Shown one piece after another: positions 8,527 through 14,659 of a stretch of 20,470 nucleotides of DNA. Positions within the stretch are counted from its first letter, which is position 1; the number at the start of each line of letters is the position of its first letter. The position numbers and the translations under genes are program-made. Origin of the DNA: Gemmatimonadota bacterium (GTDB taxonomy: Bacteria > Gemmatimonadota > Gemmatimonadetes > Gemmatimonadales > GWC2-71-9); the NCBI GenBank assembly GCA_003221085.1, contig QHUD01000067.1, positions 1-20,470 on the forward strand, given 5' to 3'. The notes beneath the pieces were generated by a model. The model was not told the origin of the DNA, did not search any database, and saw only the letters and a program-made list of their open reading frames with translations.

Positions 8527-9579
8527 ATGCGCAGTGCGCTTTGGAGCGCTCTGCTCTGGGGCGTCGGGATCAGCGCCGCGGCGCAGGAGCGGGCGGTGAC
8601 GTTCGAAGAGCCGTCATCCGTCAATGTGACGGGCTTCGCAGTCGAGCGGACGGACTACGATCGCGTCACCCGCAGCAACACGTTCACGGCCGGGAAGCTG
8701 GGCGTGAGCTTCTTCAAGCCGGTGGGCGACGCCTACCTGTTTGCTCAGTTGACGACGGCCCTCGAGGGCGGCGCCTCGTCCACGGAGATCGACAACCTGC
8801 TCGTCAGCTGGACGCCGCACACCGCGAACAAGTGGTCCCTGGCGTTCGGCCGGTTCGACGCACCTATCGGCTTCGAGCGGGATGACGAGCCCCTCAACCT
8901 GATGCCCACCAATTCGTTCAACTTCACCTATGCCCGGCCCGGCAAGCTCACAGGCATCCAGGTTCACTACACCGCGTCGTCGCGGGTCGACGTGTGGGGT
9001 GTGGTCGCCAACGGCTGGGACGTGACGGTGGACAACAATCGCGCCAAGACAGGGCTGGCCAGAATCCAGTGGATCCCGATCCCCTGGGTCACGCTCGGCT
9101 TCACCGGTGTGTACGGACCGGAGCGGGATTCGAGCGATGCGAACCAGCGGTCGCTGTTCTCGAGCGACCTCACCATCGACCGGGGACGCCTGATTGTGGG
9201 CGCCGAAGCCAACCTCGGGCGGGAGCAGCAGAGCGGCGGCAATCCCTCGTGGCGCGGAGCCGCGGTCACGGCATTCTTGAAGATGAGCCGCCATGTCGGC
9301 TTGACCGCGCGGTACGATCAAATGGAAGACACCGACGGCCTGCTCACGGGGACGCCGCAGATCCTGCGCTCGGTCACGGTCGGCCCGATGTGGTACTTCT
9401 CGAGCGCCCGCGAGGGAATCTTCAGCAACATCGAGCACACGCGGTTTCACCTCCCGCAGGTCGCGCTGCGCGCCGCCGTCCGGGCCGACTGGTCGTCCGC
9501 GCCGTTCTTCACCGATGCCACGGGGGCGCTGCAGAGCTCGAACACGAAGGCCGTGCTCGAGCTCGTGTACGTGTTCTAG
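8527..9579 (+). CDS. Outer membrane beta-barrel porin, BBP2 (OmpL-like) type
   Basis: A 350-residue exported beta-barrel protein. A signal peptide ends near ISAAAQ (20). The characteristic block WSLAFGRFDAPIGFERDD, then NLMPTNSFNFTYARPG and LTGIQVHYTAS, matches the second-barrel porin family, and amphipathic strands continue to a C-terminal LELVYVF ending in phenylalanine, as the barrel assembly machinery prefers. The transported solute is unknown. A strong GGAGGA ribosome site sits just before the ATG. It is followed after 17 bases by the four-helix membrane protein, and the two are very likely one operon. It provides the outer-membrane component of the cassette. Confidence 0.75.
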   Translation: MRSALWSALLWGVGISAAAQERAVTFEEPSSVNVTGFAVERTDYDRVTRSNTFTAGKLGVSFFKPVGDAYLFAQLTTALEGGASSTEIDNLLVSWTPHTANKWSLAFGRFDAPIGFERDDEPLNLMPTNSFNFTYARPGKLTGIQVHYTASSRVDVWGVVANGWDVTVDNNRAKTGLARIQWIPIPWVTLGFTGVYGPERDSSDANQRSLFSSDLTIDRGRLIVGAEANLGREQQSGGNPSWRGAAVTAFLKMSRHVGLTARYDQMEDTDGLLTGTPQILRSVTVGPMWYFSSAREGIFSNIEHTRFHLPQVALRAAVRADWSSAPFFTDATGALQSSNTKAVLELVYVF

Positions 9580-9596
9580 GAGAGGGAAAGCCATCC

Positions 9597-10142
9597 ATGC
9601 TGTACGACTTGCGGCGTGCGGACATCCGGATCAAGTGGCTCGTCACGGGCCTCCTGGCCACGTTGGGGTTGTCCTACGTGTTCGGGGCCGTGATGGTCGC
9701 GCTGTACGCGGGGTTCACGCCGCAGCGCGTCGCGGCGACCTACGCCGGTCCGGAAATGTCGATGGCGATGCCGCCCGAAACTACGGTGGTCGTGCAGCGT
9801 CCCATGGCGATGGCCGACTTCGCCAAACCCGAAGTCCACACCGTCGATAGCGCCCTCCTGATCCAGGATACCCACGTGCACGTCCCGATGTACGGTCTCA
9901 TCGCGGCTGCCCTGGGCGTCGTGGTCGTCGGGCTCTCGGTGTCACGGCGCTGGGCGCTCGGGCTGATCGTCTTGCTGTTTGCCGCGCCGTGGCTCGACTT
10001 CGCCGGCATGTGGCTCACCAAGTTCGCCTCGCCGCGCTTTGCGATCGTGACCCTCGCCGGTGGTTGGGCGATGGGGGTCGCCTACCTCATCGTCACGGCG
10101 CTGGCCATCCACCAGATGTGGTTGTCCCGAGAGAGGAGTTGA
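9597..10142 (+). CDS. Four-helix inner membrane protein with Met-rich and HxH motifs
   Basis: A 181-residue integral membrane protein. Hydrophobic segments lie at about 13-37, 98-114, 119-136 and 147-170. The ~60-residue loop between helices 1 and 2 carries PEMSMAMPPE (52-61), RPMAMAD (68-74) and, just before helix 2, DTHVHVPMYG (91-100). Met clusters and an HxH pair are typical ligands for copper or another soft metal, but could also be structural. Helix 3 contains APWLDFAGMW. The topology resembles a group of unnamed bacterial membrane proteins with a THxH motif before helix 2; I know no established function. The ribosome site is GGAGAGGG. It lies three bases before the FMN_bind-like gene, so the two are cotranscribed. 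Confidence 0.65.
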   Translation: MLYDLRRADIRIKWLVTGLLATLGLSYVFGAVMVALYAGFTPQRVAATYAGPEMSMAMPPETTVVVQRPMAMADFAKPEVHTVDSALLIQDTHVHVPMYGLIAAALGVVVVGLSVSRRWALGLIVLLFAAPWLDFAGMWLTKFASPRFAIVTLAGGWAMGVAYLIVTALAIHQMWLSRERS

Positions 10143-10145
10143 TCG

Positions 10146-10703
10146 ATGAGCTTCCTGATTCGCGCGACGGCGATCGCCGCGCTGCTCCACATCACACCGG
10201 TCGTCGTGCTGGTCAAGCGTCCGGCCGCCGTGCAGACGCTCTTGCCCGGGGCCGATGCCTACGTGGCCCGCGAGGTACACCTGAGCGCCACGGACGCCCA
10301 CCGGCTGCACGAGGGCGTCGACTGGAGTCCCGAGGACGGCGTGCTGGTGTTCTACGGGGGCACGGCGGGATCGACGTCCGTCGGCGCGCTCGAGTTCGTG
10401 CGGGTGGACACACCCCACGGGCCGATCGAGGTGGCGGTGGGCTTCACGCCGCAGGGCGCCGTGCGCGGTGTGGTCGTCACGAAGGCGACGATCGAGATGA
10501 AGCCCTGGGTGCTCGAAGCGGTTGCTGCCGGGCTCACCGACTACTATCGCGGGCTCAAGCCGGGCGGGGAGGCGCCGCGGGGGGCTGCCGGGATCGCGAG
10601 CCGGGCCGGCAATCTGGCGACCTACGTGGCTGGAGAAGTGGACAAGGGAGTCGCCCGGGCCCTTGCGGCGTACGGAGCGTTTTACAATCATGTGAGGGCC
10701 TAA
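10146..10703 (+). CDS. Exported FMN_bind-like domain protein
   Basis: A 185-residue protein with an N-terminal hydrophobic segment (4-23) that should export or anchor it. LLPGADAYVAREVHLS (32-47) resembles the LFPGA start of NosR/RnfG-like proteins, and the core at ~65-140, with GPIEVAVGFTPQGAVRGVVV then a helix and DYYRGL, follows the FMN_bind order. In that family FMN is attached to a Thr of an SGAT-type motif near the C-terminus. No such motif is seen here; the corresponding region reads GAAGIASRAGNLATY, so flavin attachment is doubtful. It may bind flavin non-covalently or have lost it. The ribosome site is GAGAGGAG, overlapping the end of the upstream gene. It is the last gene of the porin cassette. 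Confidence 0.5.
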   Translation: MSFLIRATAIAALLHITPVVVLVKRPAAVQTLLPGADAYVAREVHLSATDAHRLHEGVDWSPEDGVLVFYGGTAGSTSVGALEFVRVDTPHGPIEVAVGFTPQGAVRGVVVTKATIEMKPWVLEAVAAGLTDYYRGLKPGGEAPRGAAGIASRAGNLATYVAGEVDKGVARALAAYGAFYNHVRA

Positions 10704-10719
10704 GGCGAGCGGTTCTGTT

Positions 10720-11160
10720 ATGAACATGAGACTCTGGCGTGTGACCGTCGTGCTGACGGCGCTGGTGGCGGCCGCGTGCCCGTATGACGGCCTTAACAGG
10801 CCGCTCGGGATTGCCATCGGGGGAGGCGGCGGCGGTGGCACCGGTCCTGACGCGCTGGCTTTCACTGTTCAGCCCAGCGACGCCACCGCGGGCAACATTA
10901 TCACGCCCGCCATGCAAGTGTTGGTGCGGGACAGCCTGGGCCGCCCGGACTCAGCCTTCGCCAATGGCATCACCATGTCGATCAGCGTGAATCCGGTCGG
11001 CGGCCGGCTGTCCGGCACGCTGACCGTCACGCCGGTCAACGGCACTGCACTGTTCGGCGACCTGGTCATTAGCCAGTCGGGCGCGGGATTTGTGCTCCAA
11101 GCAGCCGCACCGGGCGCGCGCTCGGCGTCGAGCACTTCATTCACCATCTTCGCCCCGTAG
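10720..11160 (+). CDS. Lipoprotein with an Ig-like beta-sandwich domain
   Basis: A 146-residue predicted lipoprotein: signal peptide with lipobox VAAAC (C20), a seven-glycine linker at 34-40, then one beta-rich domain of about 100 residues (DALAFTVQPSDATAG to SSTSFTIFAP). The pattern of QPS.TTAG-like opening, VLVRDSLGRPD and a final ST.F.I strand resembles bacterial Ig-like repeats found in surface proteins of this kind of organism. The function is unknown; the domain is often a spacer or adhesion module. It lies 16 bases after the FMN_bind-like gene and may be cotranscribed, though its ribosome site is weak. A second ATG two codons in is possible. Confidence 0.6.
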   Translation: MNMRLWRVTVVLTALVAAACPYDGLNRPLGIAIGGGGGGGTGPDALAFTVQPSDATAGNIITPAMQVLVRDSLGRPDSAFANGITMSISVNPVGGRLSGTLTVTPVNGTALFGDLVISQSGAGFVLQAAAPGARSASSTSFTIFAP

Positions 11161-11186
11161 CCACGTCCGCCACCGCGATCGGCTAC
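11157..11186. repeat. Short inverted repeat spanning two converging stop codons
   Basis: GTAGCC (11157-11162) and GGCTAC (11181-11186) form a 6-bp stem with an 18-base loop. Each arm contains the TAG stop of one of the converging genes. It could act as a weak bidirectional terminator, but it has no T-run. Confidence 0.25.
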
Positions 11187-11545
11187 CCCGCGGCGCGGTC
11201 CGATTCGTTCCAGGCGATTTCGAAGGACCCATTACAGCGACGGCAGCGCATGGAAGCGGGGCGGCCTTCGAGCTGCGCGCGTTCGCGACAGTTGGGGCAG
11301 ACGGCATAGCTCGGCCCCCAGGTCGCCGGGAAACGAGCCGTGTGCTTGGGACTCGTGACCACGGACCAGCGGAGCGCCGGCTCGGACGAGAGCTGCAGTT
11401 GTCCGCGAGGGATGGAGACCGGCTTTCCTTTTACGTCGAGCACCACCTCGGCGGCCGTCAGTTTCAGGATGCGGTACCAGGCGCCTTTGCGCAGCGCGAC
11501 CTTCACGTCCCCTTTCAAGCGAGCCCACTGGAACGTTGCGGGCAT
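11183..11545 (-). CDS. Zinc-ribbon protein, paralogue 1 (unknown function)
   Basis: A 120-residue cytoplasmic protein. An N-terminal small beta domain (WARLKGDVKVALRKGAWYRI) is followed by a zinc ribbon, YAVCPNC and MRCRRCN, with cysteines at 83, 86, 101 and 104. It is clearly homologous to the plus-strand gene at 18599: both begin MPxxxxWAR, share LR(K/R)GAWYR and have cysteines at the same residue numbers. That match sets the start at the ATG at 11545 rather than the TTG six bases upstream. It lies two bases after the preceding minus-strand gene, so it is translated from the same messenger. No named family is recognised; binding of nucleic acid or protein through the ribbon is a guess. Confidence 0.75.
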   Translation of the reverse strand: MPATFQWARLKGDVKVALRKGAWYRILKLTAAEVVLDVKGKPVSIPRGQLQLSSEPALRWSVVTSPKHTARFPATWGPSYAVCPNCRERAQLEGRPASMRCRRCNGSFEIAWNESDRAAG

Positions 11546-11547
11546 AG

Positions 11548-11946
11548 TCAATCCACCTGCTCGACGGCCTCACGCTTGAGACCGGGCCAGGCCTGGCACG
11601 CGCGGACCCAGGCTCGCTTGCTGGGCGCATCCAGCTTGCCGGCGTTCTCCTGCTTCAACCACTCGATCAACTTGGCCGCCGAGTCGTGCGCCGCGACGCG
11701 GTGGTCCTCACGCAGCCCCTCGGCTTCCCGCAACGACCAGCGGCACAGGTGCGCCACGAGCCGCAGGCGGATGGTCAGGTAAAGATCGATGTCCACCCCG
11801 TGGGTGACGCCCGCGGGGGCGTCTCGCTCCTCGGCGTGGCTCAACAGCCACCCGCGGAACGCCAGGTCCCGGTCCCCGGTGCGGGGGATCCGGAAGTCCC
11901 AGGGCTCGCCCCGGAGGTTGTCTCCACCGTAGGGGAGCACGCCCAC
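11548..11946 (-). CDS. Hypothetical protein
   Basis: A 132-residue protein with no family I recognise. It has no signal peptide or membrane segment. The first 40 residues are polar (WDFRIPRTGDRDLAFRGW), followed by likely helices with many Arg, Glu and Leu (LTIRLRLVAHLCRWSLREAEGL; AAKLIEWLKQENAG), which suggests a small helical cytoplasmic protein. The GTG at 11946 starts three bases after the TAG of the upstream gene, and its TGA precedes the zinc-ribbon ATG by two bases. The tight spacing and coding-like composition make it a probable real gene. The start could also be GTG at 11940. Confidence 0.5.
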   Translation of the reverse strand: MGVLPYGGDNLRGEPWDFRIPRTGDRDLAFRGWLLSHAEERDAPAGVTHGVDIDLYLTIRLRLVAHLCRWSLREAEGLREDHRVAAHDSAAKLIEWLKQENAGKLDAPSKRAWVRACQAWPGLKREAVEQVD

Positions 11947-11949
11947 GCC

Positions 11950-12366
11950 CTACTGCCGCCGCCCCGCCGGCGTATAGATCTCGATGCGCAGCAGGCGGCG
12001 CAGCTCGGCGAATCCGGCGGCCGCCTCGCTCCACGGCTTCCGAAGCACGGCCTGGCAGGCTTCATCGAGCTTCGCCTCGTAGCTGTCCAGCGCCGCCCAA
12101 TTGGGAAATTCCAGGATCACCAGATTCGTGTTCTCGCCGGCGCCCGAGTACTGGGCCAGTTGCACGTGAGAGACCATCAGCTTGCGCCGCACCAGCTCGT
12201 CCAGGACTGGATCAGCGATGTCGGTGAGCGCCTTGTTGTACGCCGCCGCCTTGCCAGGCAGGGCCTGATAAAAGCCCGCCCAATAGACGTGTCCGGGAGG
12301 CGCCTGGCCCGCGAGCGGCAGCGCCAGCGTCATGGTGGCGAAAAGAACAGGCAGGCTCGAGCGCAT
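11950..12366 (-). CDS. Secreted small protein, possible dimeric alpha/beta-barrel (ferredoxin-like) fold
   Basis: A 138-residue exported protein. The ATG at 12366 gives a clean signal peptide (MRSSLPVLFATMTLALPLAG, cut near GQA); a reading from 12426 would bury it behind 20 odd residues. The mature part starts HVYWAGFYQALPGKAAAYNKAL, then SHVQLAQYSGAGENTNLVILEFPNW and ALDSYEA, a beta-alpha-beta pattern like NIPSNAP, Dabb or antibiotic-monooxygenase proteins. No catalytic residues can be named. It is the first gene of a three-gene minus-strand unit with the hypothetical and zinc-ribbon genes. Periplasmic location is inferred from the signal peptide. Confidence 0.6.
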   Translation of the reverse strand: MRSSLPVLFATMTLALPLAGQAPPGHVYWAGFYQALPGKAAAYNKALTDIADPVLDELVRRKLMVSHVQLAQYSGAGENTNLVILEFPNWAALDSYEAKLDEACQAVLRKPWSEAAAGFAELRRLLRIEIYTPAGRRQ

Positions 12367-12522
12367 GTGGATCGATCCCGGTGGCGGGGAGAAGACGAAC
12401 ATGAAGCGTGCCACGCCCGAGGGCAAGGAACGGCGAGCGACTCCCCTGCCTGGTGTTGCGCGAGCACGACAGGCCTAGGGTTTACACGAGACGAACCTAC
12501 GTGTGATGGAATGTTTACAACC

Positions 12523-12554
12523 AGAAGTGAGCGTGCGGCCAACCAGCCACTTCT
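12523..12554 (+). promoter_or_regulatory. Hairpin directly before the leader ORF ribosome site
   Basis: AGAAGTG (12523-12529) pairs perfectly with CACTTCT (12548-12554) across an 18-base loop. The stem ends one base before the GGAGGAG ribosome site at 12556-12562. It may shape access to that site. No function is shown. Confidence 0.3.
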
Positions 12555-12566
12555 CGGAGGAGACTC

Positions 12567-12650
12567 ATGCCCGTCCTGTCTCCGCCGCCACGGCCGCAGC
12601 CGGCGGCCTCGCCCTCGGATGTGTCGATCGCACCGTCGGCGTCCCGGTGA
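12567..12650 (+). other. 27-codon leader ORF, or out-of-frame start of the phosphoesterase
   Basis: The best ribosome site in this region, GGAGGAG, lies four bases before this ATG, but the frame (MPVLSPPPRPQPAASPSD...) is one base off that of the phosphoesterase and stops at 12650 as TGATG, overlapping an in-frame ATG of the phosphoesterase. In the phosphoesterase frame the same DNA reads RPVSAATAAAGGLALGC, which resembles a signal peptide with a lipobox. Restoring one C to the CCC run at 12570-12572 would join the ATG to that signal. It is therefore either a genuine coupled leader peptide or a one-base deletion or sequencing error. Confidence 0.5.
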
Positions 12651-13855
12651 TGTCTCGCGCCACCAGCTCGCTGCTCGTCGATCCCGGCTCGTGCGGGATC
12701 GAGCACGTCGTCGTCATGATGATGGAGAACCGTTCGTTCGACCACTTCCTCGGATGGCTGCCGGGTGCCGACGGACGGCAGGCCGGGCTCACGTACGTCG
12801 ATTCTGCCGGTGTGGGCCATCCCACCTATGCCCTCGCTCCGGATTTCCAGGGGTGCGGTCACGCGGATCCTGACCATTCGTACGCCGGCGCGCGCGTGGA
12901 GTACGACGGCGGCAAGTGCGACGGGTGGCTCCGCGTCAACGATACGCTCTCGATCGGCTACTATCGGCAGGAGGATCTCGCCTTCCTGGGTCGCGCGGTG
13001 CCACAGTGGACATCGTTCGACCGTTACTTCTGCGCGATCCTGGGGCCGACCTTTCCAAACCGGATGTACCAGCATGCCGGTCAGACCGACCGGCTGAGCA
13101 ACACGCCCGCCATCTCAACGCTGCCGACCATCTGGGACCGGTTGGCCGCGCGCGGCCTCCAGGGCCGCTACTACTACGGCGATGTCCCGTTCCTCGGGCT
13201 GTGGGGCGCCAAGTACGTCCCGATCAGCCGGCCGCTGAGCGAATTTTTCGCCGACTGCCGCGCGGGGTCGTTGCCGCAAGTGGCGTTCGTCGACGGGCCC
13301 TTCCTCACCGAAGCGACGGGGACGGGCCAGGATGATCATCCGTTCGGCGACGTCCGGTCCGGCGAGGCGTTCATGAATCAGATCTATGCGGCCGTCACGA
13401 CCAGCCCCGCGTGGGCACGCACGGTCCTGATCATCAATTTTGATGAATGGGGCGGGTTCTTCGACCATGTGCCTCCGCCGGCCGCCCCGATCCCGGACGC
13501 CACCCGCGCCGCCGGTGACGCGGACGGGCTCCGCGGTTTCCGCACCCCGACGCTGCTCGTGTCGCCGTTTGCACGCCGCGGGTACACCTCACACACCCTG
13601 TACGACCACACCTCGGTGTTGCGGCTGATCGAGTGGCGCTGGAATCTTCAGCCGCTCAGCGTGCGGGATGCGACGGCGAACAATCTCGCGCAGGAGCTGG
13701 ACTTCACGCGGCCCCGGCTGGACGCGGCCGTGTATCCAGTGCCGGCGGTGACGGGCGCCTTTTGCCCGGCGAACCCGGCGCTGATCGCGAACCGCGTCGC
13801 TCGCCGTTGGGAACGGCTGCACGGCGTCGCGCGGGGATCCGGCCGAGGAGTCTAG
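12650..13855 (+). CDS. Phospholipase C / acid phosphatase-type phosphoesterase (PF04185-like)
   Basis: Hydrolyses phosphate esters, possibly phospholipids. From the ATG at 12650 the product is 401 residues. The metal-binding signature ENRSFDH lies at 26-32, with GPTFPNRMYQHAGQTDR in the middle, FDEWGGFFDHVPPP further on, and the final DHTSVLRLIEWRW typical of the family. Relatives are usually exported by a Tat signal; here no in-frame start is placed to make one, though signal-like sequence exists upstream (see the leader entry). Starts at 12503 or 12506 would add ~48 residues without a ribosome site. The last codons overlap the converging lipoprotein gene by four bases. Family is firm; start, export and substrate are uncertain. 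Confidence 0.85.
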   Translation: MSRATSSLLVDPGSCGIEHVVVMMMENRSFDHFLGWLPGADGRQAGLTYVDSAGVGHPTYALAPDFQGCGHADPDHSYAGARVEYDGGKCDGWLRVNDTLSIGYYRQEDLAFLGRAVPQWTSFDRYFCAILGPTFPNRMYQHAGQTDRLSNTPAISTLPTIWDRLAARGLQGRYYYGDVPFLGLWGAKYVPISRPLSEFFADCRAGSLPQVAFVDGPFLTEATGTGQDDHPFGDVRSGEAFMNQIYAAVTTSPAWARTVLIINFDEWGGFFDHVPPPAAPIPDATRAAGDADGLRGFRTPTLLVSPFARRGYTSHTLYDHTSVLRLIEWRWNLQPLSVRDATANNLAQELDFTRPRLDAAVYPVPAVTGAFCPANPALIANRVARRWERLHGVARGSGRGV

Positions 13856-14574
13856 GGAGCGGAGATACTGAGCCGACTGCCGTCGGCAAAGACGACGTCG
13901 CTGGTCTGCCACACCAGCTTCATCTTGTCCAGCGGCGTGTCCCGCAGGCGCTGATGGGCGAGCCGGAACGGATTGACGCGAACGATCCGTGCCGGCTCGC
14001 GTCGCGTTTGTCCGGGGGTGAGGGGCAGGTCCACCTTCAGATGGGCGCTGTAGATGGAGTCTCCGAACGTATCGAGGAACGTCGCGTCACCCTGAAAGGC
14101 GCGAATCGCTTTCTCCCCCTTGTTCTGATACGCGAACCCGAGCGAGATGTAGTCCTCGTATTGCTCCGAGTCCGGATTTCTCGGCAGGTAGCTCTTCTTC
14201 ACCACCGTCACGGCGAGGAGGGGCTCGAGGAGCTTCCGCAGGCTGTCCTGACGCGCGCGCGCCGCCGCGAGCGCCGCCGCGTCCACCTGGGCCTTGCGGG
14301 CCTGCTCCGCACGCGCCCACGCCAGAATGTCCGCCATCGTCATGGTGTCGTGCGGCGCTTTCAGCGCAAACCCGCTGTCGGCGGCCACTCCCAGCAACAG
14401 GCGCGCCTCCGCGAGCGGCACCCGGACGCTGTCGGCGGCGTTGAGCGCGGAGTCGAACCGGATCACCGGGACGCGGGTGGCGCGAAACGCCTCCTCGCGC
14501 GATCGACAGCCGGACAACATGGCGCCGATCAGGCTGGCGCACACGACGCTCGTGGTCCACCTGGATACGTGCAT
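13852..14574 (-). CDS. Lipoprotein with a helical region and a beta-rich domain (unknown function)
   Basis: A 240-residue predicted lipoprotein. The ATG at 14574 has CGGAG six bases upstream and gives a signal peptide ending in lipobox MLSGC (C23); twelve more codons to 14610 are possible but less likely. After an extended segment comes an Ala/Arg-rich helix (ARAEQARKAQVDAAALAAARARQ), then a beta domain: VVKKSYLP, DYISLGFAYQNKGEKAIRAF, FLDTFGDSIYSAHLKVDLPLTPGQ and a final VVFADGSRL. This order of strands resembles FxLYD/DUF4352-like periplasmic domains, but no named family is claimed. It lies 85 bases downstream of the PQQ-like propeller gene on the same strand and may be cotranscribed. Its stop shares CTAG with the converging phosphoesterase. 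Confidence 0.65.
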   Translation of the reverse strand: MHVSRWTTSVVCASLIGAMLSGCRSREEAFRATRVPVIRFDSALNAADSVRVPLAEARLLLGVAADSGFALKAPHDTMTMADILAWARAEQARKAQVDAAALAAARARQDSLRKLLEPLLAVTVVKKSYLPRNPDSEQYEDYISLGFAYQNKGEKAIRAFQGDATFLDTFGDSIYSAHLKVDLPLTPGQTRREPARIVRVNPFRLAHQRLRDTPLDKMKLVWQTSDVVFADGSRLSISAP

Positions 14575-14626
14575 CACGACTCCGAGAGGAAGGTCAGAGG
14601 AGCGACTCAACTGTCACAGGGTTACC

Positions 14627-14658
14627 CCCGGGGCGTCGCCGGTGTGCCACTCCCCGGG
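14627..14658 (-). terminator. Intergenic hairpin after the PQQ-like gene
   Basis: CCCGGGG (14627-14633) and CCCCGGG (14652-14658) form a 7-bp GC stem with an 18-base loop, beginning one base after the stop codon of the propeller gene. There is no T-run, so it may be a weak terminator, an attenuator or an mRNA-stabilising hairpin before the lipoprotein gene. Confidence 0.35.
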
Positions 14659-14659
14659 A

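Noticed and set aside
12481..12508. TTTACA as a -35 box for the phosphoesterase
   Set aside because: No acceptable -10 sequence exists 16-18 bases downstream.
12503..12649. Upstream start codons (12503, 12506) as the real phosphoesterase start
   Set aside because: No ribosome site precedes them and the added residues do not form a proper signal peptide; kept only as an alternative.
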